Below are positions 23,312 through 30,147 of a DNA stretch of 44,623 nt, piece by piece. Position 1 is the first letter of the stretch. Every line of letters begins with the position of its first letter. The stretch spans positions 1-44,623 of the forward strand of contig USEU01000009.1 in NCBI GenBank assembly GCA_900553805.1, given 5' to 3'. The notes beneath the pieces were generated by a model. It saw only the letters and a list, made by a program, of their open reading frames with translations. It had not been told where the DNA came from and did no database searches. The position numbers were made by a program, and so were the translations under genes. The DNA comes from an uncultured Eubacteriales bacterium (GTDB lineage: Bacteria > Bacillota > Clostridia > Oscillospirales > Oscillospiraceae).

Positions 23312-24016
23312 TCAGCCGCCCAGATACGCCTTGCGCACCTCGTCGGATTTGGCAAGCTCCGCGCCGGTGCCGGACAGGGTGATGCTGCCGGTTTCCAGCA
23401 CGTAGGCCCGGTCGGCGATCTGCAAAGCCTTGCGGGCGTTCTGCTCCACCAGCAGAATGGTGGTGCCGGTGCGGTGCAGCTCCTTGATGATATCGAAGAT
23501 CTGATCCACCAGGATGGGCGCCAGGCCCATGGACGGCTCGTCCAGCATCATCAGCTTGGGATGGCTCATCAGCGCGCGGGACATGGCCAGCATCTGCTGC
23601 TCGCCGCCGGACAGGGTTCCGGCCACCTGCTTGCGCCGCTCCTTCAGGCGGGGGAAATAATTGAACACCATTTCCAGATCCGCGGGGTCCACCGACTTTT
23701 TGATGAACGCGCCCATTTCCAGATTCTCCTGGACGGTCATTTGCAGGAAGATGCGCCGCCCCTCCGGCACGTGGGCCAGACCCTTGGGCAGGAGCTTGCA
23801 GGCATCGATGTGGGTGATGTTCTCGCCGCAGAAGCTGATGGTGCCCGTCCGGGGGTGCATCAGGCCGGAGACGGTTTTCAGGATGGTACTCTTGCCCGCG
23901 CCGTTGGCACCGATCAGCGCCACGATCTCTCCCTCGTTTACCTCAAAGGAAACGCCCTTGATGGCATGGATCGCGCCATAGTACACATGGATGTCGTCGA
24001 TTTTCAGCATGCTCAT
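23312..24016 (-). CDS. livF: Branched-chain amino acid ABC transporter ATPase LivF
   Basis: A 234-residue ABC ATPase of the LivF group, of normal length. It has Walker A GANGAGKST (about 36-44), signature LSGGEQQM, Walker B MMLDEPSMGLAP with the LivF-type SMGLAP, and a downstream His switch in LVEQNA (Gln-Asn variant, normal for LivF). The ATG at 24016 has AGGAGG 7 bases ahead and overlaps the livG stop by 4 bases. With LivG it energises import of Leu, Ile and Val through LivH/LivM. Confidence 0.95.
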   Translation of the reverse strand: MSMLKIDDIHVYYGAIHAIKGVSFEVNEGEIVALIGANGAGKSTILKTVSGLMHPRTGTISFCGENITHIDACKLLPKGLAHVPEGRRIFLQMTVQENLEMGAFIKKSVDPADLEMVFNYFPRLKERRKQVAGTLSGGEQQMLAMSRALMSHPKLMMLDEPSMGLAPILVDQIFDIIKELHRTGTTILLVEQNARKALQIADRAYVLETGSITLSGTGAELAKSDEVRKAYLGG

Positions 24017-24858
24017 TGGGCATCCTCCTTTCCAAGGTAGGCCTCGATCACCGTGGGATTCTGCCGGATCTCCTCCGGCGTGCCCTTGGCGATCAGGCGG
24101 CCGTAGTTCAGCACGGCGATGGTCTCGCACACGTTCATCACCAGGTTCATATCATGCTCGATCAGGAAGATGGCGATATGGAACGTATCGCGGATGCGGC
24201 GGATCTGGTGCATCAGCTCGGTGGTCTCGCTGGGGTTCATACCGGCGGCCGGCTCGTCCAGCAGGATGATGGAGGGATTGGTGGCCAGGGCCCGGACGAT
24301 TTCCAGACGCCGCTGCACACCGTAGGGCAGGCTTCCGGCCTTCTGGTCGGCCAGGTCGGCCAGGCCCATGAAGTCCAGCAGCTCCATTGCCTTCTCGTTG
24401 GCCTTCTTCTCGGAGGCGAAGTAGCCGGGCAAGTGCAGCATGCTGGAAACAAAGGAGCACTTGATCTGATTGTGCATGCCCACCTTTACGTTGTCCAGCA
24501 CCGTCATGTCCGTAAACAGGCGGATATTCTGGAAGGTCCTGGCGATGCCCAGCTTGGTCACCTTATGGGTGGACATGCCCTTGGTGTCGATGCCGTTGAT
24601 CAGAACAGAGCCGCGGGTGGGCTGATACACGCCGGTGAGCAGATTGAAGATGGTGGTCTTGCCCGCGCCGTTGGGGCCGATCAGGCCGCAGATCTCCGTG
24701 GGGCCCAGGGACACATTAAAGCTGTCCACAGCGGTCAGGCCGCCGAAATCGATGCCCAGATTGCGCACATCCAGCACCAGGGGCTTTCCGGCGTCGGACT
24801 CACGGTAGGTATTAAAGGTCGAAACCTGAACGGTTTTCTTCGGATAATGATTGTTCAT
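24013..24858 (-). CDS. livG: Branched-chain amino acid ABC transporter ATPase LivG
   Basis: A 281-residue ABC ATPase with the LivG C-terminal extension. Walker A is GPNGAGKTT (about 57-65), the LivG-specific GIARTFQNIRLF segment follows near 109-120, signature is SLPYGVQRRLEI, Walker B IILLDEPAAGMNPSE and His switch LIEHDMNLVM. The first 22 residues (NNHYPKKTVQVSTFNTYRESD) are an extra polar N-terminal tail. Stop of livM and start of livG share one base (TAATG). Confidence 0.95.
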   Translation of the reverse strand: MNNHYPKKTVQVSTFNTYRESDAGKPLVLDVRNLGIDFGGLTAVDSFNVSLGPTEICGLIGPNGAGKTTIFNLLTGVYQPTRGSVLINGIDTKGMSTHKVTKLGIARTFQNIRLFTDMTVLDNVKVGMHNQIKCSFVSSMLHLPGYFASEKKANEKAMELLDFMGLADLADQKAGSLPYGVQRRLEIVRALATNPSIILLDEPAAGMNPSETTELMHQIRRIRDTFHIAIFLIEHDMNLVMNVCETIAVLNYGRLIAKGTPEEIRQNPTVIEAYLGKEDAQ

Positions 24859-25922
24859 TACGCCTTTGCCTCCTTCCTGTGAAACAGGCGCTTCAGCTTA
24901 TCCACAAATACGGAGTTGATCTCCTTCACCTTGGGCGACCAGGTGAACAGCATCACCAGGATCAGCACCACCGCGTAGATGATCATGCGGTAATCCGCCA
25001 GGCCACGCATGGCCTCCGGCAGGATATACAGCACCGTAGCGGAGATCACGCTGCCCAGGATATTGCCCATGCCGCCCAGCACCACGAATACCAGGATACT
25101 GATGGAGGTATTGAAATTGAACTTGGTGGAATCCAGCGAGGAGAAATTCAGCCCGTACAGCGCACCCGCCATGCCCGCCAGGCAGGCGGAGACCACAAAG
25201 GCCTTCATGCGGAACGTGGTCACGTTGATGCCCACGGACTCGGCGGCAATGCGGTTGTCCCGCACCGCCTTGATGGCCCGGCCCTCTCTGGAATTGATCA
25301 GGTTCAGCACCACAAACAGCGTAAAGAGGATCAACCCGAAGCCCACGGCAAAGGTGGATATCCGCTTGATGCCGGTGATGCCCATGGCGCCGCTGAGGAT
25401 CCACTTGCCCTTGCCCACTAGCTTGGGCTTGGCGGTGGCAATGGCGAAGCGGAAGCCCGACTCGTCGGTGCCCACGTACATATTTCCAATGAGGTTTTTC
25501 ATAATTTCGCCGAAGGCCAATGTCACGATGGCCAGATAGTCGCCCCGGAGCCGCAGCACCGGGATGCCGATGATGAAGCCGATGACGCCCGCAAGCAAAC
25601 CGCCGAAGGCCATCGCCAGGATCAGACGCAGCAGGGGGCTGGGTACGCTGTCCTTCAGCAGCGTGGCCAGCACCACGCCGGAGAACGCGCCGATGCCCAT
25701 AAAGCCCGCGTGGCCCAGGCTCAGCTCACCGCACACGCCCACCAGAAGGTTCAGTGACACGGCCAGCACGATATAGCAGCAGACGGGCACCAGGTAGCCG
25801 GTAACGGCGCTGCCCAGCTTTCCCTGACTGCTCAGAGTCTGCATGATGACGAATGCGGCGATCACCACGGCATAGGTCACGAAGTTCATCTTTCGGTCTT
25901 TGTTCAGAAGTGTTTTTTTCAT
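24858..25922 (-). CDS. livM: Branched-chain amino acid ABC permease LivM
   Basis: A 354-residue permease with about 9-10 membrane helices. The LivM hallmarks are GYLVPVCCYIVLAVSLNLLVGVCGELSLGHAGFMGIGAF in the first third, LRLRGDYLAIVTLAFGEI, and the coupling-helix stretch IKAVRDNRIAAESVGINVTTFRMKAFVVSA. The ATG at 25922 (MKKTLLNKDRK) is preferred over a GTG 9 bases upstream that overlaps the SD region. It follows livH by 10 bases. Confidence 0.94.
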   Translation of the reverse strand: MKKTLLNKDRKMNFVTYAVVIAAFVIMQTLSSQGKLGSAVTGYLVPVCCYIVLAVSLNLLVGVCGELSLGHAGFMGIGAFSGVVLATLLKDSVPSPLLRLILAMAFGGLLAGVIGFIIGIPVLRLRGDYLAIVTLAFGEIMKNLIGNMYVGTDESGFRFAIATAKPKLVGKGKWILSGAMGITGIKRISTFAVGFGLILFTLFVVLNLINSREGRAIKAVRDNRIAAESVGINVTTFRMKAFVVSACLAGMAGALYGLNFSSLDSTKFNFNTSISILVFVVLGGMGNILGSVISATVLYILPEAMRGLADYRMIIYAVVLILVMLFTWSPKVKEINSVFVDKLKRLFHRKEAKA

Positions 25923-25932
25923 CGCCCTCACC

Positions 25933-26814
25933 TTACACCTTCTCCTGCACCCGCTTGCCCAGCAGCCCGGCGGGCTTGACCAGCAGGATCACGATCAGCA
26001 CACCAAACACAATGGCATCGGAGAACTGGGTGGACAGGAACGCCTTTGCGAACGTCTCGATGATGCCCAGCAGCACGCCGCCCAGCATGGCCCCGGGGAT
26101 GGAGCCGATGCCGCCCAGCACTGCCGCCGTGAACGCACGGATGCCGGGCATGGAGCCGGTGGTGGGCATCAGCACAGGGATAGAGGAACACATCAGCACG
26201 CCTGCCACCGCCGCCAGCGCGGAGCCGATGGCAAAGGTGATGGAAATGGTCTTATTGACATTAATGCCCATGAGCTGCGCGGCGTCCCGGTCCTCGGACA
26301 CGGCGCGCATGGATTTGCCGATGCGGGTGCTGCCGGTGAACCAGGTCAGCCCCAGCATGATCACCACCGACGCCGCCACGGTGACCAGCACCTCGCCGGT
26401 GATGGTCAGGCTGCCGAACAGGTGGAAGGGCTTGATGCTGGAGACGATGCTGGTGAAGCTCTTGGGGCTGGACGACCAGATCAGCTGCGCCGCGTTCTGC
26501 AGGAAATAGCTGACGCCGATGGCCGTGATCAGCACCGCCAGGCTGGGCGTGCCCCGCAGGGGCTTGTAGGCCAGGCCCTCGATGATGATGCCCAGCACCG
26601 TGCACACCGCCATGGAGGCCAGCACGCCCACAATGGGCGGGAGCCCCAGATAGTTGGTAACGCAGTAGCAAATGTACGCGCCCACCATGATAATATCGCC
26701 GTGGGCAAAGTTCAGCATTTTGGCGATACCGTAGACCATGGTATAGCCCAGCGCAATGATGGCATAAATAGAACCGATGCTGATGCCGTTTATGCAGTAC
26801 TGGAGGATGTTCAT
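25933..26814 (-). CDS. livH: Branched-chain amino acid ABC permease LivH
   Basis: A 293-residue permease with about 8 membrane helices. Visible LivH features are INGISIGSIYAIIALGYTMVYGIAKMLNFAHGDIIMVGAY at the N-terminus and the EAA-like coupling loop TRIGKSMRAVSEDRDAAQLMGINVNKTI near 165-192. The SD is GAAGGGAG. It is separated from livJ by 119 bases that contain two hairpins, which suits lower expression than the binding protein. Confidence 0.95.
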   Translation of the reverse strand: MNILQYCINGISIGSIYAIIALGYTMVYGIAKMLNFAHGDIIMVGAYICYCVTNYLGLPPIVGVLASMAVCTVLGIIIEGLAYKPLRGTPSLAVLITAIGVSYFLQNAAQLIWSSSPKSFTSIVSSIKPFHLFGSLTITGEVLVTVAASVVIMLGLTWFTGSTRIGKSMRAVSEDRDAAQLMGINVNKTISITFAIGSALAAVAGVLMCSSIPVLMPTTGSMPGIRAFTAAVLGGIGSIPGAMLGGVLLGIIETFAKAFLSTQFSDAIVFGVLIVILLVKPAGLLGKRVQEKV

Positions 26815-26844
26815 ATTCTTTCTCCCTTCAACAGTTTATAACAG

Positions 26845-26915
26845 AGGCTGCCGTGCAGCCTTTCTTATCAGCTGCTGCTCTTTCCATGGGGAATGGGGGA
26901 GCGTGCCGCTCCCCC
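26845..26915 (-). other. Two hairpins in the livJ-livH gap
   Basis: Perfect stem-loops GGGGGAGCG/CGCTCCCCC (26895-26915) and AGGCTGC/GCAGCCT (26845-26861), neither followed by a T run on the minus strand. They probably protect the 3' end of livJ mRNA or slow read-through, giving more binding protein than permease. The rest of the gap holds only the livH SD. Confidence 0.6.
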
Positions 26916-26933
26916 TTTCCGATCGTCAGGCGA

Positions 26934-28070
26934 TTATTCCACAGCGGTGTAGGCGCCGTCCTTGATGACCACGATGGAGCCGGGCTTGTCAACAAAGCCG
27001 TCCTCGTCCCAGGTCATGCCCTGGCCGGTGATGCCGTCGTAGGTCATGGAGGTGAACTCGGCGATCATGGCGTCGCAGATCTCCTCGTTGGACTCGCTGC
27101 CGTCGATACCGGCCTCGGTGCAGGCCTGATACAGCGCCCAGATGGCGTCATAAGCGTCCGCGCCGAACTGGTTGGGAGTCTCGTTGTAGAGCTCTCTGTA
27201 CTTGGCGACGTAGGCAGCGGTGCGCTCGTCCGTGGAGTCGGCGGCGAAGGGGGTCAGCATGTACAGGCCCTCGGCCAGGGAGGTATCAAAGCCTTCCACA
27301 TCCAGGATGCCGTCCATGCCGTCCACGCCAAAGAACACGGGGGCGTAGCCGATCTGGTTGGCGTAGGACAGGATCGCGGAGGCCTCGGCGTAGTAGATGG
27401 GCAGGAACACCAGGTCAGCCCCGGCTTCCTTGCACTTGGTGACCTGAGTGCTCAGGTCGGCCTTGGTGTCGGCGGTGAAGGACTCGGTGCACACGACCTC
27501 CAGGCCGGCGGCGTCAGCCTCGTCCAGGAAAGTCTCCAGGATGCCGGTGGAGTACACATCGGAGGAATCGTAGATCACGCCGATCTTGGTGCCCAGGCCT
27601 TTTTCGGAGATGACATCAGCGGAAACGGAGCCCTGCATGGGGTCGGCGAAGCAGATCTGGAACACGTTGTCACCGCTGTATGCCACGTCAACGGCAGAGG
27701 CGGAGGGAGTCAGCATGAAGATGCGGTCGTCGCAGGCCTCGGGGCCGACGGCCAGCGCGGGCTTGGTGGTGACGGTGCCGCAGAAGATCTGCATCTTCCA
27801 GTCCTTCAGGCTGTTGTAGGCGGAGACAGCCTTTTCAGCGTCGTGCTCGTCGTCCTGGCAGTTCAGCTCGAACTGCAGGCCGCCCAGGGCATTGACCTCA
27901 TCCACAGCGATCTGCGCGGAGCGGGCAACGCAGGTGCCGTACACGGCAGCGCCGCCGGTCAGAGGGCCGGACACGCCGATCTTAACGGTACCGGCCTCGG
28001 CAGAGGCGGAGACCGCAAACATTGCAGCGACCATGGCGATGGCCATTACAAACGCAACAAACTTTTTCAT
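26934..28070 (-). CDS. livJ: Branched-chain amino acid ABC transporter substrate-binding protein
   Basis: A 378-residue periplasmic-binding-protein-like receptor of type I fold (Peripla_BP_6). After a signal peptide (residues 1-25, ending SASAEA) comes VKIGVSGPLTGGAAVYG, the usual start of Leu/Ile/Val-binding proteins, and later the YDAIWALYQACTEAG helix. No lipobox cysteine is present in the signal peptide, which is unexpected for a Gram-positive ABC receptor. It is the first structural gene of livJHMGF, preceded by a leader ORF and terminator. The precise ligand (Leu, Ile/Val, or another small amide/amino acid) is not fixed by sequence alone. Confidence 0.9.
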   Translation of the reverse strand: MKKFVAFVMAIAMVAAMFAVSASAEAGTVKIGVSGPLTGGAAVYGTCVARSAQIAVDEVNALGGLQFELNCQDDEHDAEKAVSAYNSLKDWKMQIFCGTVTTKPALAVGPEACDDRIFMLTPSASAVDVAYSGDNVFQICFADPMQGSVSADVISEKGLGTKIGVIYDSSDVYSTGILETFLDEADAAGLEVVCTESFTADTKADLSTQVTKCKEAGADLVFLPIYYAEASAILSYANQIGYAPVFFGVDGMDGILDVEGFDTSLAEGLYMLTPFAADSTDERTAAYVAKYRELYNETPNQFGADAYDAIWALYQACTEAGIDGSESNEEICDAMIAEFTSMTYDGITGQGMTWDEDGFVDKPGSIVVIKDGAYTAVE

Positions 28071-28145
28071 TTTTCATTTCTCCTTTGAGTTAAAGTTGAA
28101 AATAGAAGCGCCCCGCAGCGCGCCTTGTCGGGGCTGACTTCCGTT

Positions 28146-28185
28146 ATAAAAAAACGGTCACAGTTTTCAAAACCGCAACCGTTCT
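28146..28185 (-). terminator. Intrinsic terminator in the liv leader (possible attenuator)
   Basis: Minus strand: AACGGTTGCGGTTTT (28169-28183) pairs along all 15 bases, with three or four GU pairs, with AAAACTGTGACCGTT (28153-28167), followed by seven T (28148-28154). It stands 25 bases after the stop of the leader ORF and 76 bases before livJ, between the only clear promoter and the operon. Without read-through, liv genes would not be transcribed from that promoter. Confidence 0.8.
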
Positions 28186-28209
28186 TTCATACAAACTATG
28201 AAATCCCGG

Positions 28210-28377
28210 TCATCCTGGCAGGTGCAGTCGTACGTCCAGCATAATAATGCAAATGGACACTACCAGAATCTTGGCAGTGTCCATAATGGCATTCAGAATC
28301 CGGGCAGCAGAGGAAGCCGCAGCAGCATGGCCGTTGCAGAAAGAAGAACAAGAACCATAAGTAGCGGTGCTCATCAT
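28210..28377 (-). CDS. Small ORF, putative Ile/Leu/Val-rich leader peptide of the liv operon
   Basis: A 55-residue ORF that begins 31 bases after a near-consensus promoter with a very strong SD (AAGGGGAGGT, 7 bases before ATG). Residues 1-26 contain no Ile, Leu or Val (Ser, Ala, Cys and Gly dominate), while residues 27-53 contain 14; residues 37-47 read ILVVSICIIML. All six Ile codons are ATT, although the neighbouring genes mainly use ATC. The codons for residues 31-42 form a 13-bp hairpin (28253-28284), and a terminator follows the stop. This is the layout of a ribosome-mediated attenuation leader for a branched-chain amino acid importer. It could instead be a small membrane protein with one helix. 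Confidence 0.65.
   Translation of the reverse strand: MMSTATYGSCSSFCNGHAAAASSAARILNAIMDTAKILVVSICIIMLDVRLHLPG
28253..28284 (-). other. 13-bp hairpin inside the leader ORF
   Basis: ATGGACACT-G-CCA and TGG-T-AGTGTCCAT on the minus strand (arms 28272-28284 and 28253-28265, 6-base loop, one GU pair). The loop and 3' arm encode the Ile-Leu-Val-Val codons, so a ribosome stalled there would open it. It may be the pause hairpin of an attenuator. Confidence 0.6.
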
Positions 28378-28407
28378 CTTCGTTTACCTCCCCTTGAATT
28401 TGCGCCT

Positions 28408-28436
28408 ATTGTATCTCATACAAGGACATTTGTCAA
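28408..28436 (-). promoter_or_regulatory. Near-consensus promoter of the liv leader and operon
   Basis: Minus strand: -35 TTGACA (28431-28436), 17-base spacer, -10 TACAAT (28408-28413). The predicted transcript start is near 28401, about 24 bases before the leader ORF ATG. Confidence 0.8.
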
Positions 28437-28504
28437 CGAGGCATATACGACCATATTCATTTTGGATTATTTTGCATTTTTGTGCAGAAACAACAAATCC
28501 CCCG

Positions 28505-28755
28505 TAAGCTCCCCTGAAAGGGGAGGTCGGTGCACCCTTGGCTCCCCTGAAAGGGGAGCTGGCAGGCCGAACGGCCTGACTGAGGGGTTTTGCGGCAGGC
28601 ACCTATGGTTCCATCAAAAGTTAGGCGAATCCGCACAATGTCCATATGGACTGTACGAATTCGCCCAAGACTTTCTTAATAGTATTCTCCCTGCCGCGAA
28701 ACCCCTCCGCCACGCTACGCGCGGCCCTCCTCCCCTTTCAGGGGAGGTTTTTTTC
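28505..28755. repeat. Palindromic repeat island between liv promoter and PBP gene
   Basis: The 17-base palindrome CTCCCCTGAAAGGGGAG occurs at 28509-28525 and 28542-28558 and inverted (CTCCCCTTTCAGGGGAG) at 28730-28746. Inside, GAGGGGTTTTGCGGCAGG (28582-28599) faces its complement at 28690-28707, and between these a 42-base hairpin is centred on GTCCATATGGAC (28640-28651). The right end, with TTTTTTT after the stem, would act as a plus-strand terminator. This looks like a nested repeat element with an inner insertion; no ORF is credible here. Similar sequences are known to me as common intergenic repeats in Faecalibacterium-like genomes. Confidence 0.65.
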
Positions 28756-28773
28756 CGTAGACTTCCCTGGCTT

Positions 28774-30147
28774 TTACTGCCCGTCCAGGACGGCTTTGCA
28801 TTCGGCGAGGACGTCAGAGAGGATGGGGACGCAGGTGGCCGCGCCGTAGCCGCCGTTTTCCACCGCCACCACAAAGGCCAGGGGATATCGCTCGTCGGTG
28901 CAGAAGCCGGCGAACATGGCGTTGGAAATCTGGCCCTCCCCCAGCTCCGCCGTGCCGGATTTGCCGCAGACGGTGAGGCCGGGGAATTTATACGCGCCGT
29001 AGGTAACCTCCACGTTGTTGCGCATGTACTGGCGCATCTTCTGAGAAAGCTCCTGGCTCATGACCCGGTCGGTCAGCTTCGTCTCGGCCTGATAGGTCAC
29101 CTCGCCGCCGCTTTCCACCTGAGAGACCAGGTACGGCACCGCCGCCGTGCCGCCCCCGGCGATCTGCCCCATGTAGACCATAAAGCGGCAGGGATTCACC
29201 AGGTCGGTATGCTGGCCGATGCAGCTCCAGGCGAAGGAGGCCGCGCCGGTGTCGTCGATGTTGTAGTTGCCTGCGGCGGTGGTCACGCCGTCAAAGCTGA
29301 TCTTCTCGGTGATCTGGAACTGGCTGGCGTATTTGCGCATGTTCGACCGGCCCACCAGCTCGGCGATTTGGGCAAAGGAGCAGTTGCAGGACACGGCCAA
29401 CGCCCGCTTCAGGTCGCAGGTGCCGTGGGCAGTCTCGCAGGTGATGGTCTCCTTGCCATAGGCGTACTCGCCGTAGCAGGTAAAGGTGCGGCTCTCAATG
29501 TCCGGCACGCAGTCCAGAGCGGCGGCACAGGTAACGATCTTGAAAATGGAGCCGGGGGGATAGGACGCCTGGAGGAAGCGGTTGAGATACACGCCCGTAT
29601 AGGCCCCGGTGGTGTCCCCCTGGATGTCGGGCACATTGTCCGGGTCGTAGGTGGGGGACGTAACGGCGCAGAGGATCTCCCCCGTTTTGTAATTATAAAC
29701 CGCCACGGTGCCCTTGCGCCCATACATGGCGCTCAGCGCCGCGTTCTGTACCCGGGCGGACAGAGTCAGATACTCCACGCCCCCCTCGTTGACGCCGTTG
29801 TAGACGCCGTTGACCAGGTCAAATCCGGCCAGAGCGCTGGAGTATTTGGCCACCGCCCCGGCGCTGATGGAGCCGCTGCGGTCGCCCACCCAATGCAGGG
29901 TGGACTTGCGGGTCTGAGGGTCTGACGAGTAGGTGCGCCCGTCGGTCAGATCCAGCAGCACATTGCCGCTGCGGTCCACCACCGTGCCACAGCCCAGGTT
30001 GCCCCGGTTGAACACATGGGGCGAGCCGGGCGAGACGATCCAGGTGCCCGCGTTGGCGACGTATTCAATGGCGAAAAGCCCCATGCCCCCCAGCAGGATG
30101 GCCAGGAACAGGCCCATCAGCCAGGTTCTTTTGGTGACTCGATTCAT
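28774..30147 (-). CDS. Penicillin-binding protein (transpeptidase, class B-like)
   Basis: A 457-residue protein with a single N-terminal membrane helix (about 8-30) and an extracellular transpeptidase domain. The active-site motifs are all present: SIFK (Ser200, Lys203), SCN (253-255) and KSGT (396-399). The short N-terminal part before the domain and the size fit the PbpA-like group found beside FtsW/RodA genes in Clostridia and Actinobacteria. The ATG overlaps the stop of the FHA-FtsW gene by 4 bases, so the two products are made together and likely form a glycosyltransferase-transpeptidase pair for elongation, division or spore cortex. The frame is open well upstream, but the start at 30147 gives the signal anchor. 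Confidence 0.93.
   Translation of the reverse strand: MNRVTKRTWLMGLFLAILLGGMGLFAIEYVANAGTWIVSPGSPHVFNRGNLGCGTVVDRSGNVLLDLTDGRTYSSDPQTRKSTLHWVGDRSGSISAGAVAKYSSALAGFDLVNGVYNGVNEGGVEYLTLSARVQNAALSAMYGRKGTVAVYNYKTGEILCAVTSPTYDPDNVPDIQGDTTGAYTGVYLNRFLQASYPPGSIFKIVTCAAALDCVPDIESRTFTCYGEYAYGKETITCETAHGTCDLKRALAVSCNCSFAQIAELVGRSNMRKYASQFQITEKISFDGVTTAAGNYNIDDTGAASFAWSCIGQHTDLVNPCRFMVYMGQIAGGGTAAVPYLVSQVESGGEVTYQAETKLTDRVMSQELSQKMRQYMRNNVEVTYGAYKFPGLTVCGKSGTAELGEGQISNAMFAGFCTDERYPLAFVVAVENGGYGAATCVPILSDVLAECKAVLDGQ

Noticed and set aside
28071..28436. T-box riboswitch for the liv operon
   Set aside because: No T-box sequence, specifier loop layout or AGGGTGG-type antiterminator motif is visible; the leader codes for a peptide instead.
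28198..28700. Plus-strand ORF covering the liv leader and the palindromic island
   Set aside because: Translation is low-complexity and crosses the promoter, hairpins and repeats of the minus strand; no SD.
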